From Caryophanales bacterium (GTDB lineage Bacteria; Bacillota; Bacilli; Bacillales; Amphibacillaceae), in contig JARIBO010000008.1 in NCBI GenBank assembly GCA_029257405.1, positions 37,266 to 101,265 on the forward strand: a stretch of 64,000 bases of DNA, in the 5' to 3' direction. Each line of letters opens with the position of its first letter. The stretch's first letter is position 1. Below the pieces are notes generated by a model. It was not told the DNA's origin, did no database searches, and saw only the letters and a program-made list of their open reading frames with translations. Below, in pieces: positions 32,694 to 42,259 of this stretch. A program made the translations under genes and the position numbers.

Positions 32694-33285
32694 AATGAAA
32701 TGGTCATCCCAGAAGTTAAGACTACGGCTTAGGTCCAGCAGGTTTTCCCAGATAAGTACCTCATGTCGCCATCGAGGCAGTTCCCTTTTAAACTTATCTT
32801 AACGATGTCGCCATCAATTAGACTGGATTACCACTTAGTCCGTACTAGAATCCCTCTGCGATGTCATAAAATGAACAGTCTAGGAGATTTCCTCAGCAAA
32901 CTTTAGCTACTCCCTAGCCACTTTTGCAACACTAATTTCATAAAGATCAATCCCTCTTTAGTGGCCACTAAAAAAGAATCAATAAACTCTAATCCCTTTA
33001 GTGTCACTCAAGGCAGGCTACGCTGTGAATGAATTAATGTCATTCTACAGGTTCATACCCCATTCCATAGATATTTTTAATCTACGAGAGATGGGCCTCC
33101 GCGATCACTGGGTCAAACGCCCACATGCCATTGTGGATCGCCCAATAATCTTAACTCCCAGCATAAGCCCAAGGCTGGGCGCCTCAGGCAAACACAAGGA
33201 ACTTCATCGATATGCCCTTTGGCAGATTTTTAGGCCTGCCTTCAGAAGTAAAGGTTTGACTAGAATACTGCACCATTTCATTATT
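32694..33285 (-). ncRNA. ole: candidate OLE (Ornate Large Extremophilic) RNA
   Basis: About 590 nt, higher GC than flanks, no convincing ORF; closing stem AATGAAATGG (33273-33282) / CCATTTCATT (32694-32703); many internal helices and two GCGA GNRA-loop hairpins; lies between ispA and oapA-like/tlyA/argR/recN. Confidence 0.82.
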
Positions 33286-33291
33286 ATCTTT

Positions 33292-33319
33292 ATTATACCA
33301 TATATTTTAAAAAATAAGA
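33292..33319 (-). promoter_or_regulatory. candidate promoter of the OLE RNA (extended -10 TGgTATAAT, weak -35 TTCTTA, 17-nt spacer)
   Basis: Minus strand reads TTCTTA-ttttttaaaatatatgg-TATAAT, about 7 nt upstream of the inferred 5' stem. Confidence 0.6.
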
Positions 33320-33325
33320 ATATAA

Positions 33326-34207
33326 TTAATGATCTCGATTTCCAAAATACGCCATTAATTTAATTAACATATCTTTTTTAGCAGTTGTTTTATCAAGTTC
33401 TGCTTTTGCTTTTTCAATATAAATTTCTTTTTGTTTTATTGCTCCCTTTAAACCGAGCAAATTAGGAAACGTGCTTTTTTGATTTGATTCATCACTTCCA
33501 ACAGGTTTTCCAAGTTTAGATTCATCTCCTGTTACGTCTAAAATATCATCTTGAATTTGGAATATTAAACCTAAATAATAAGCAAAGTTTTTTAAATGAT
33601 CCATCTCTTCTTTTGGTGCGTTCGCTAAGTATGCACCTGTCATAATTGCAAACTTAATCAACTCACCTGTTTTATATTCATGGATTTGTTCTAACTTTTC
33701 TAAACTAACTTTTTCTTTTTCAGCTTGCATATCGTATATTTGTCCGCCGACCATACCTGTAGGACCACTACATTTTGCAAGTAATTTAACTATACTTACT
33801 TTTTCTTCGTCTGATAGTAAATCGTCATCAGTAATGATTTCAAAACTATAAGTAAGTAATGCATCTCCTGCTAAAATTGCAGTTGCTTCGTCGAATTTTT
33901 TATGGTTAGTTTCTTTACCACGTCTAAAATCATCATCGTCCATAGCAGGTAAATCATCATGAATAAGTGAGTATGTATGAATCATTTCAAGTGCAGAAAT
34001 AGATGACATTACTTTTTGATTGTGTGCTTTGTATGCTTCAAAGCTTAACATAAGTAATACTGGTCTTAACCTTTTACCACCTGCCATGAGTGAATAGAGC
34101 ATCGAATCTTTTAATTCTTTTGGAGCATTTAATTTTTCTATGTTTATTTGCAGTTCTTTTTCGACTATTAATTTTTTTTCAATTAGATACTGGTCTAAAT
34201 TTTTCAC
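33326..34207 (-). CDS. ispA: polyprenyl (farnesyl/geranyl) diphosphate synthase
   Basis: SLIHDDLPAMDDDDFRRG and FQIQDDILDVTGD DDxxD motifs. Confidence 0.95.
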   Translation of the reverse strand: MKNLDQYLIEKKLIVEKELQINIEKLNAPKELKDSMLYSLMAGGKRLRPVLLMLSFEAYKAHNQKVMSSISALEMIHTYSLIHDDLPAMDDDDFRRGKETNHKKFDEATAILAGDALLTYSFEIITDDDLLSDEEKVSIVKLLAKCSGPTGMVGGQIYDMQAEKEKVSLEKLEQIHEYKTGELIKFAIMTGAYLANAPKEEMDHLKNFAYYLGLIFQIQDDILDVTGDESKLGKPVGSDESNQKSTFPNLLGLKGAIKQKEIYIEKAKAELDKTTAKKDMLIKLMAYFGNRDH

Positions 34208-34213
34208 CTTTTA

Positions 34214-34471
34214 CTATTCCTCCTGCAAATCAAATAATGTGGGTTGATTATTTTCATCTAATATTTCAGTCATTTTCTTTTCGGCGTTTGATAAAACTTT
34301 ATCACATATTTTTGATAATTCCATACCTTTTTCATAATACTTAATTGCTTTTTCAATAGGTACATCTGGTTCTTCAAGTTTTTTTACAATACTATCTAAT
34401 TGTTCTAAAGCTTCTTCAAAAGATAATTCTTTATTTTCCAATTTTTTTGCCCCTCTTTTGAGTAATTTCAC
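34214..34471 (-). CDS. xseB: exodeoxyribonuclease VII small subunit
   Basis: LSFEEALEQLDSIVKKLEEPDVPIEKAIKYYEKGM. Confidence 0.94.
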   Translation of the reverse strand: MKLLKRGAKKLENKELSFEEALEQLDSIVKKLEEPDVPIEKAIKYYEKGMELSKICDKVLSNAEKKMTEILDENNQPTLFDLQEE

Positions 34472-35786
34472 ATGATAAGATACCGTCTTTTAATTGAATG
34501 TCTATTTCATCGTTTACTTCAACTTCTTCAACTGATTTAATGAGGCTTTTATCCTCTGATTTATAAGCTAAAGAGAAACCTCTACTCATCGTAGTTAATG
34601 GATTTAATAAAATTAATTTATCAACTGCCGACGTAAAGTTATTTTCATGGTAAGTATAAATACGCTCTAAATTTCGTTTGCTGGATTCGTTTAATCTATT
34701 TAAATTTTCTTTTGCTTCAATTAATTTCTTTTCAGGATGTAAAAACTTTAAATTTTGTTTTACTATTGAAAACTCATTTTGTTTATTTTTTATAAGTGTT
34801 TTAAATGTGTTTTTAAAGTTATCAGTTGTTTGATCTAATTGTTGTTCTTTATTTAAAAATAATTGCTTTGGGTTTCTAAATATATACGATTGTTTTAAAT
34901 CATCTAATTTATTTATATTTATATTTAATAATTGAGAAACTGACCTTAACAATCTCTCTTTATATTGATTATTATTCGAAATAAGCTCGATTAATGAAGG
35001 TACTGCTAATTCAGCTGCTCCTGTTGGTGTTGGCGCTCTTAAATCTGATATATAATCACTAATTGTAATATCAGTCTCATGGCCAATTCCTGAAATAATA
35101 GGGATTTTTGATTTATAGATTGCTTCAGCAACAGCAATATCATTAAATGCCCATAAATCTTCTATTGATCCACCACCACGTCCTAATATAACAGAGTCGA
35201 ATTCCCCTAATTTGTTCGCTCGATTTATTGATTCAACAATCGAATCAATTGCTAAATCACCCTGGACTAGTGTAGGAATAATCGTCGTTTTGACAATCGG
35301 ATAACGTCTTTTAATCGTAATTAAAATATCTCTTACTGCTGCCCCTGTAGGTGATGTGATTATAGCTATATGACTTGGATATTTAGGTATTGGTTTTTTG
35401 TTTTCTTCATTAAAATAACCTGCTTTATTTAATTTTTCTTTTAATTGTTCAAAAGCTAAATAGAGAGCCCCAACACCATCGGGCTCCATACTTCTAATAT
35501 ATAATTGATATTGTCCGTGTGCTTCATATACACCTATATTACCTGTGATTAAGACTTCCATACCATTCTCAGGAGTGAATTTTAAATTACGATTATTACC
35601 AGCAAACATAACAGCTTTAATTTGAGATTGATTATCTTTTATCGTTAAATACATATGCCCACGACTATGATGGTTAAAGTTAGATATCTCACCTTTAATA
35701 TATACAGTCTGTAAATGTGGATCAATTTCAATTTTACGTTTAATATACTTTGTTAAGGCAGAAACGGATAAATATTTATTTTCCAA
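34431..35786 (-). CDS. xseA: exodeoxyribonuclease VII large subunit
   Basis: KGEISNFNHHSRGHMYLTIKD; SGIGHETDITISDYISDLRAPTPTGAAE. Confidence 0.96.
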   Translation of the reverse strand: MENKYLSVSALTKYIKRKIEIDPHLQTVYIKGEISNFNHHSRGHMYLTIKDNQSQIKAVMFAGNNRNLKFTPENGMEVLITGNIGVYEAHGQYQLYIRSMEPDGVGALYLAFEQLKEKLNKAGYFNEENKKPIPKYPSHIAIITSPTGAAVRDILITIKRRYPIVKTTIIPTLVQGDLAIDSIVESINRANKLGEFDSVILGRGGGSIEDLWAFNDIAVAEAIYKSKIPIISGIGHETDITISDYISDLRAPTPTGAAELAVPSLIELISNNNQYKERLLRSVSQLLNININKLDDLKQSYIFRNPKQLFLNKEQQLDQTTDNFKNTFKTLIKNKQNEFSIVKQNLKFLHPEKKLIEAKENLNRLNESSKRNLERIYTYHENNFTSAVDKLILLNPLTTMSRGFSLAYKSEDKSLIKSVEEVEVNDEIDIQLKDGILSCEITQKRGKKIGK

Positions 35787-36627
35787 TTTGCTTCGCCGCT
35801 TTAATCGTGTTTTTTAGTAACATAGTTATTGTCATTGGACCTACACCTTTAGGTACAGGTGTAATATAAGAAGCTACTTCTTTTACTGATTCAAAGTCAA
35901 CATCTCCAGTTAGTTTACCTTCTTTTGTACGATTTACTCCAACATCAATAACAACAGCGTCTTTTTTAACATGTTCTGCTTTAATTACATGTTCTTTACC
36001 AATAGCAACGACTAAAATATCAGCGTCCAGTGTATGTTTACTTAAATCTTTTGTTTTTGAATGACAATAAGTTACTGTAGCACTTTCATTTAATAATAGT
36101 TGTCCGACAGGTTTTCCTACAATATTACTTCTACCTATAACAACCGCATGTTTTCCAGTAATCTCTATGTCTTTAGACTTTAACATCGTAATAATTCCAT
36201 AAGGTGTACATGATAAAAATGTATCATTACCTAAAATCATATTTCCTACGTTAACTGGGTGGAAACCATCAACATCTTTTTTAGGACTAATTGCTTCTAT
36301 AATTTTTTGTTCATTTATTTGTTTTGGTAAAGGTAATTGAACAAGAATTCCGTGAACATTTATATTATTATTTAATTCATTTACCTTCTCTAATAAATAT
36401 GTTTCAGAAGTATCTTCAGGTAAATTTATTATTTCTGAACTTATTCCTATTTCTGCGGATGCCTTTTTCTTACCTTTTACGTAAGAATGTGATGCTGGGT
36501 CATCACCTACAATTATAACAGTTAAATGTGGATTAATATTTTGTTCATTTAATACTTTAACTTCCTTTTTTAATTCTGTTCGAATATCTTTAGCTAGTTC
36601 TGTTCCGCTAATTACCTCTGCTGACAT
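35776..36627 (-). CDS. folD: bifunctional methylenetetrahydrofolate dehydrogenase/cyclohydrolase
   Basis: SHSYVKGKKKASAEIGI; VIGRSNIVGKPVGQLL; TPVPKGVGPMTI. Confidence 0.97.
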   Translation of the reverse strand: MSAEVISGTELAKDIRTELKKEVKVLNEQNINPHLTVIIVGDDPASHSYVKGKKKASAEIGISSEIINLPEDTSETYLLEKVNELNNNINVHGILVQLPLPKQINEQKIIEAISPKKDVDGFHPVNVGNMILGNDTFLSCTPYGIITMLKSKDIEITGKHAVVIGRSNIVGKPVGQLLLNESATVTYCHSKTKDLSKHTLDADILVVAIGKEHVIKAEHVKKDAVVIDVGVNRTKEGKLTGDVDFESVKEVASYITPVPKGVGPMTITMLLKNTIKAAKQIGK

Positions 36628-36632
36628 GTGAA

Positions 36633-36998
36633 TTACTCCCTTACTTTAATTATTTTTGATAGTACGCCATTAATAAATTGGCCTGATTTTTCATCGCCAT
36701 ATTTATGGGCAAGTTCAATTGCCTCATTAATTGATACACTAACAGGGATATCTTCTAAATATTCTAACTCATAAGTAGCTATTCTTAAAATTGTTCTTTC
36801 TGCATAAGGCAATCTTTCTAAAGCCCAATTTTCTAAATGTGTACTAATTAGCAAGTCTATTTTTTCAATATTTTCATTCACGCCACGAATAACATTTTCT
36901 AAATAAGGATCATCATTTTTCAGTTCGCTTACATTATCATTTATATCAATTTGGAATAAGGTTTGGAATGCTTTTTCTCTTGCTTCATGACGTTTCAT
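36633..36998 (-). CDS. nusB: transcription antitermination factor NusB
   Basis: MKRHEAREKAFQTLFQID; PVSVSINEAIELAHKYG. Confidence 0.95.
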   Translation of the reverse strand: MKRHEAREKAFQTLFQIDINDNVSELKNDDPYLENVIRGVNENIEKIDLLISTHLENWALERLPYAERTILRIATYELEYLEDIPVSVSINEAIELAHKYGDEKSGQFINGVLSKIIKVRE

Positions 36999-37072
36999 AT
37001 TATTAACTCCTTGTATTTTAATCTCTTACAAATAGTATCAGATTTAAAGTATTTTAGCTAGAAAATGCAATG

Positions 37073-37106
37073 AAAAAGCCAAAAGGAATCATCCTTTTGG
37101 CTTTTT
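37073..37106 (-). terminator. terminator of accBC
   Basis: AAAAAGCCAAAAGGA-atca-TCCTTTTGGCTTTTT. Confidence 0.8.
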
Positions 37107-37121
37107 AAAAAACAAACTATT

Positions 37122-38483
37122 TTATTTTTTATCGAGCTCTAAAATTGGGTTATCTTCAAGGAAATTTGTATTAAAATCACCTTTTTTAAATACTTCATTA
37201 TCCATAATTAGAGAGTGAAAAGGAATTGTCGTATAAATACCTTCTACTACAAATTCGTCGAGCGCACGTTTCATACGTTTAATTGCTTCTTCTCTTGTCG
37301 GTGCATATGTAATTAATTTAGCAACCATTGAATCATAGAATGGCGGAATAGAATACCCTGGATAAACAGCAGAGTCTACTCTGACTCCGTATCCACCCGG
37401 TGCTAAGTACATATCAACTTTACCTGGTGATGGCATAAAGTTTTTAAATGGATTTTCTGCGTTGATTCTACATTCAATAGACCAACCCGTTAATTCAATA
37501 TCTTTTTGTTTATACGCTAATTCTTCACCGTTAGCTACACGTATTTGTTCTTTAATTAAGTCTACACCTGTTACCATCTCAGTAACTGTATGTTCTACCT
37601 GAATGCGTGTATTCATTTCCATAAAATAAAATTTTTGATCAATGCGATCAAAGATATATTCTATTGTTCCAGCTCCTGTATAATTAACTGCTTTTGCAGC
37701 TTTAACAGATGCATCACCCATTTTTTTACGTAATTCTGGTGTGATTGCTGGAGATGGTGTTTCTTCAACTAGTTTTTGTAATCGTCTTTGGATAGAACAA
37801 TCACGTTCACCTAAATGAATAACATTACCGTGTTCGTCAGCTAAAACTTGAATTTCAACATGACGGAAATCTTCAATGAATTTTTCTAAGTATACACCTG
37901 GATTACCAAATGCTGTTTCAGCTTCTTTTTGAGTGATTTTCATGCCTGATTTTAATGCTTTTTCATCTCTTGCTACACGAATACCACGACCACCGCCACC
38001 AGCTGTTGCTTTAATAATGACAGGGTAGCCAATTTCTTCAGCTACTTTAATTGCATCAGCTTCATCTGCTAGTATGCCATCTGAACCAGGGACAATCGGA
38101 ACGCCAGCTTCTGCCATTGTTTTACGAGCGATATCTTTGATTCCCATTTTTCGAATAGCTGCTGCTGATGGACCAATAAATTTAATATTACATTCTTCAC
38201 AAACTTCAGCAAAGTCAGCATTTTCAGCTAAAAATCCATATCCTGGATGAATCGCATCTACGCCAGTAGCAGATGCAACAGAAATAACATTAGTAATGTT
38301 TAAATAACTATCTGTTCCAGCTGCAGGACCAATACAGTAAGCTTCGTCTGCTAATTGAACGTGTAAAGATTCTTTATCTGCTTCTGAATATACTGCTACC
38401 GTTTGAATATCGAGTTCTTTACATGCTCTAATAATACGAACTGCAATTTCTCCTCGGTTAGCGATTAATATTTTTTTAATCAA
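37122..38483 (-). CDS. accC: acetyl-CoA carboxylase biotin carboxylase subunit
   Basis: [37 protein letters not shown]. Confidence 0.97.
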   Translation of the reverse strand: MIKKILIANRGEIAVRIIRACKELDIQTVAVYSEADKESLHVQLADEAYCIGPAAGTDSYLNITNVISVASATGVDAIHPGYGFLAENADFAEVCEECNIKFIGPSAAAIRKMGIKDIARKTMAEAGVPIVPGSDGILADEADAIKVAEEIGYPVIIKATAGGGGRGIRVARDEKALKSGMKITQKEAETAFGNPGVYLEKFIEDFRHVEIQVLADEHGNVIHLGERDCSIQRRLQKLVEETPSPAITPELRKKMGDASVKAAKAVNYTGAGTIEYIFDRIDQKFYFMEMNTRIQVEHTVTEMVTGVDLIKEQIRVANGEELAYKQKDIELTGWSIECRINAENPFKNFMPSPGKVDMYLAPGGYGVRVDSAVYPGYSIPPFYDSMVAKLITYAPTREEAIKRMKRALDEFVVEGIYTTIPFHSLIMDNEVFKKGDFNTNFLEDNPILELDKK

Positions 38484-38495
38484 TTGAATCGCCCC

Positions 38496-38975
38496 TTATT
38501 TCGTTTTTACTTTGAATAGTGGCTGACCATATTCTACTAAATCGCCATCATTCACAAGAATTTCCACGATCTCACCGTTTAACTCTGCTTCAATTTCATT
38601 AAATAATTTCATTGCTTCTACGATACAAACAATCGTTTCATCATTTACTTTGTCGCCTACTGCAACATAAGGATCACTTTCTGGTGATGGCTTTTGATAA
38701 AAAGTTCCAACCATAGGTGATACAATTTCTTCAATTCCTGCATCATCTTCAACACTATCAGCAGGCACTTCTTTTTCTTTTTTTGGTTCTGCTTTAGCAA
38801 TAGCCGCTGCAGGTATTGTAGGTGCAACTTCAACAACAGGTGTTTCAACTTGAGTTGTACCAGTTGCTGTTTTTTTAATTTTTATTTTTGAATCATCTTT
38901 CTCATAAGAAAATTCATTAATTGTTGACTTATCTATTAAACGAATCAATTCACGCATTTCTTGAACTTTAAACAT
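38496..38975 (-). CDS. accB: acetyl-CoA carboxylase biotin carboxyl carrier protein
   Basis: [16 protein letters not shown] biotinylation motif. Confidence 0.96.
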   Translation of the reverse strand: MFKVQEMRELIRLIDKSTINEFSYEKDDSKIKIKKTATGTTQVETPVVEVAPTIPAAAIAKAEPKKEKEVPADSVEDDAGIEEIVSPMVGTFYQKPSPESDPYVAVGDKVNDETIVCIVEAMKLFNEIEAELNGEIVEILVNDGDLVEYGQPLFKVKTK

Positions 38976-39127
38976 TATAAACTCCCCTTTTTTAATACGA
39001 TATATGATTATAACTTTAATTCTACCATAGATTTGAAAAAATGTTGCGTTCTTTTCTCATTTGCAATATTCTGACACTCTAAAGTTGTAAAAAGCTGTTT
39101 AAACGGTTCATAATTGTTTAAACTGTT

Positions 39128-39691
39128 TTATGCATTATAACGTGAAACATAATTTCCATCACTTGTACTAATTACAAGAACATCCCCTTTATTTATAAAT
39201 AAAGGTACTTGCACTACTAAACCTGTTTCTAGTGTTGCTGCCTTAGAGCCTCCACTTACAGTATCACCTTTTAACCCTGGTTCAGTTTCTACAACTTCTA
39301 ATTCAACGTTTTTAGGTAGGTTGATCCCTAATACTTCACCTTCAAAAATAATTACATCTACTTCCATGCTTTCTTTAATATATTCAAGTTCGTTTGCAAT
39401 TTGGTCTGTTTGTAACTCTATTTGATTGTATGTATTAACATCCATAAAAGTATGCGTTGAACCAGCTGCATATAAATATTGCATTTTATTATGTTCAATA
39501 TGAGCACGTTTTACACGTTCCCCAGCACGAAATGTTTTTTCTTGTATATTATTATTTCTTAAGTTACGTAATTTTGTCCTAACAAAAGCTGCACCTTTAC
39601 CTGGTTTAACATGTTGAAACTCAATTACTTGCCAAATATTATTATCGTATTCTACCGTTGTTCCTGTTCTAAAATCATTTACTGATATCAT
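39128..39691 (-). CDS. efp: elongation factor P
   Basis: [44 protein letters not shown]. Confidence 0.98.
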   Translation of the reverse strand: MISVNDFRTGTTVEYDNNIWQVIEFQHVKPGKGAAFVRTKLRNLRNNNIQEKTFRAGERVKRAHIEHNKMQYLYAAGSTHTFMDVNTYNQIELQTDQIANELEYIKESMEVDVIIFEGEVLGINLPKNVELEVVETEPGLKGDTVSGGSKAATLETGLVVQVPLFINKGDVLVISTSDGNYVSRYNA

Positions 39692-39705
39692 TTATTTTAT
39701 CCCCT

Positions 39706-40767
39706 TTATAATATGATTAATTCTTTTTCTGAATGAGTCAGACGAACATTTCCATCTGTTGTTATGACAATATCATCTTCAATTCTACAGCCACCAATAT
39801 TTGGTACATAAATACCTGGCTCCACGGTAACAACCATATTTTCTTTTAGTACTGTTTCAGAACTTGTCGCTAATCTAGGATTTTCGTGAACTTCTAAACC
39901 TAAACCATGACCTGTAGAATGACCAAAGTATTCTCCATAACCTTGATTAGTTATATAATCTCTCGTTAAAGCATCTGCTTCTTTTCCTGTAATCCCTGGT
40001 TTTATTCCAGCGACTCCTAGTTTTTGAGCTTGCAATACTGTATCATAAATATTGCTTAGCTCTTCATTAATATCTCCAACTGCTATCGTTCGTGTAATGT
40101 CTGAACAGTAGCCCTTATAAAGTGCTCCAAAATCCATAGTGACAAGCTCACCTGTTTCAATTTCTTTATCTGACGCGACACCATGAGGTAAAGCACCACG
40201 GTACCCTGATGCTACAATAATATCAAAGCTAGAAGATGTCGCCCCTTCAGCACGCATGAGTCGTTCAAGCTCATTTGATACATCAATTTCTTTAACGCCA
40301 GGTTTAATATAATTTAAAATATTAGTAAAAGCATTATCTGCAATTTTTGCAGCTTCTTGCATAATTGTAAGTTCCTTTTGTGTTTTTATAATTCTAATAT
40401 TTTCAACAATCTCACTTTTAGGAATTAACTCAACTTTAAATGTTTTGTTAAAATCAGTATACTCTTTGTATGTTACTTGGTTTTCTTCAAAAGCTAAGTA
40501 CTTTATATTGTACTTATTTAATTGATTATTAATTTCTGATACAATTGAACCCGTGTGCTCAACTATTTTAAAATTATTAGTTTGATTATTCGCTTGTTCA
40601 ATATATCTAAAATCCGTTATCAGAATGGCTTCTTCTCGAGTAATTAATAAGTTGCCACTAGAACCCGTAAAACCGGATAAATAATGTCTATTATAAGGAT
40701 TAGTAATCAAAATTGCATCTAACTCTTGTTCTTGTAATTTAGTTCTTACTTTCTCAATCTTTGTCAT
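39706..40767 (-). CDS. Xaa-Pro peptidase (M24)
   Basis: GHSTGHGLGLEVHENPRL; TVEPGIYVPNIGGCRIEDD. Confidence 0.95.
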   Translation of the reverse strand: MTKIEKVRTKLQEQELDAILITNPYNRHYLSGFTGSSGNLLITREEAILITDFRYIEQANNQTNNFKIVEHTGSIVSEINNQLNKYNIKYLAFEENQVTYKEYTDFNKTFKVELIPKSEIVENIRIIKTQKELTIMQEAAKIADNAFTNILNYIKPGVKEIDVSNELERLMRAEGATSSSFDIIVASGYRGALPHGVASDKEIETGELVTMDFGALYKGYCSDITRTIAVGDINEELSNIYDTVLQAQKLGVAGIKPGITGKEADALTRDYITNQGYGEYFGHSTGHGLGLEVHENPRLATSSETVLKENMVVTVEPGIYVPNIGGCRIEDDIVITTDGNVRLTHSEKELIIL

Positions 40768-41338
40768 CTTATGTAATCTTCCTTTCTTTGAACATTCCTT
40801 CTAAGTTTAGCATATTTTATCAAATACTGATAATTAATTTCAGTCTTATAAGGATTAAACTAGTTATTTCTTATGATATTTAGTAAAATAAAGAATGAAG
40901 CTCTTTAAGTTTTTGGAAGTAAAATTAATATGTATATGATAGACAAGCATTTATAGATAGTACGATGTTAGCAGGTAAAAAATCATTTGTTTCTGCTATT
41001 AGAAGAAATATTAAGTCAATTGATTATTTTGAAGTAAGTAATAATGAATCAAATCTCTTAAAAAAGCTTCAAAAAACTCCTTTTATAAAAGAGTTTTTTT
41101 CATTAGTTCAAGCAAATTCTAACAGCGTTAAATATTTTGATTTTGCATCTATTGTTCCAAGTAAAATAAGGCAAGTTTTTTAGATGGGCTTTTTAAATTG
41201 CTATTATTATTAATATATATTTTATTTGATTTTTTTAACGAGAGTGATCAACAAGTACTTTTAGCGTTTTATTTAGAAAAATATTAAAAATGATGGTTAA
41301 ACTGTTTTGATAATCATCAAAGAAAGGATTGATTATTG

Positions 41339-41704
41339 ATGCGCAAATCTGGTTCATTACTGTTATATTTCTTTTTAGGGTTAGTAATAGTAGGATTAGC
41401 TACTCAATTAATTAAAAGTCCTGGTCAGTTTCTGACGAGTATTCTAATTTTATTAGGAATAACTTTTATTTTATTTATTATATTAAGAGCTGTTTTAAAT
41501 AGAAGACAAGGTCCAACTGATCCAGAAATGAAAAAGTATAAACAAGCAGTAAAACAGTCTCAAAAAAAACATGGCAAACCTGTAAATCCAAAAAATATAA
41601 AAAAGAAGAAAAAAGAAGATTCCAAGCCAAATTCTCGCAAAAGAAAAAGAAAGAAAAACCATTTAAAAGTTATTGAAGGCCATAAAAAAGATTCGAACAA
41701 ATAA
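41339..41704 (+). CDS. YqhP/SA1362-like conserved membrane protein with Lys/Arg-rich tail
   Basis: MRKSGSLLLYFFLGLVIVGLATQLI..., two TM segments, basic tail; gene neighbourhood. Confidence 0.65.
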   Translation: MRKSGSLLLYFFLGLVIVGLATQLIKSPGQFLTSILILLGITFILFIILRAVLNRRQGPTDPEMKKYKQAVKQSQKKHGKPVNPKNIKKKKKEDSKPNSRKRKRKKNHLKVIEGHKKDSNK

Positions 41705-41721
41705 ATGTTCGAATCTTTTTT
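41684..41721. terminator. bidirectional terminator
   Basis: AAAAAAGATTCGAACA...TGTTCGAATCTTTTTT between convergent genes. Confidence 0.8.
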
Positions 41722-42154
41722 ATTTAGGTGGATTTTCACTTACTTCATGTATTTTATTTAAATCTTTTATTCTAGTTTCATCTTCTTTAAAGTATTCAAT
41801 TAAGTCAGTCATTCTATCAATAGAGTTCCAACTTAGGTGATGTTCAATCCCTTCAACATCATCATAAATGTTTTCTTCGTCGACACCTATTATTTCTAAG
41901 AATTCTTCAAGTAAATCATGACGTTTAACTAATTTTTTCCCAATTTTATTACCTTTTTCTGTTAAAACAAAACCTCGATACTTTTCGTAATCTAAATAAC
42001 CGTCACGATCTAATTTTTGAACCATCTTAGTTACCGACGAAGGGTGAACGGATAATTCTTCTGCTATATCTGAAACTCTAGAGTATCCTTTTGTTTCAAT
42101 AAGATTGTATATTCTTTCAATATAATCTTCCATACTCGGAGTAGGTACTGCCAT
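41720..42154 (-). CDS. mntR: Mn-dependent DtxR-family transcriptional regulator MntR
   Basis: [44 protein letters not shown]. Confidence 0.95.
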   Translation of the reverse strand: MAVPTPSMEDYIERIYNLIETKGYSRVSDIAEELSVHPSSVTKMVQKLDRDGYLDYEKYRGFVLTEKGNKIGKKLVKRHDLLEEFLEIIGVDEENIYDDVEGIEHHLSWNSIDRMTDLIEYFKEDETRIKDLNKIHEVSENPPK

Positions 42155-42259
42155 AATATCGCCTCACTTCATTTTTTATAAATGACAAAATGTTGCCCTC
42201 TATAATATATACGAAAATGAAGACTTTCTCAAGTATTGTTACTAAGGCTTTCCTAAAGG

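Noticed and set aside
32134-32802. 222-aa plus-strand ORF
   Set aside because: It is antisense to the oapA-like gene, which has correct operon context and a membrane-protein composition.
33001-33363. 120-aa plus-strand ORF MSLKAGYAVNELMSFYRFIPHSID...
   Set aside because: It lies antisense within the structured OLE candidate and ispA end, with no RBS and no protein-like pattern. The segment is better explained as structured RNA.
39090-39127. Two GTTTAAAC palindromes after efp
   Set aside because: Explained as the stem of a weak terminator (AACAGTTTAAAC...GTTTAAACAGCTTTTT) rather than a regulator site.
40965-41183. 72-aa plus ORF MLAGKKSFVSAIRRNIKSIDYFEV...
   Set aside because: No RBS, and a terminator-like hairpin (ACTCCTTTTATAAAAGAGTTTTTTT) falls inside it. 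It could be a small transcript or remnant, but the evidence is too weak to call a gene.
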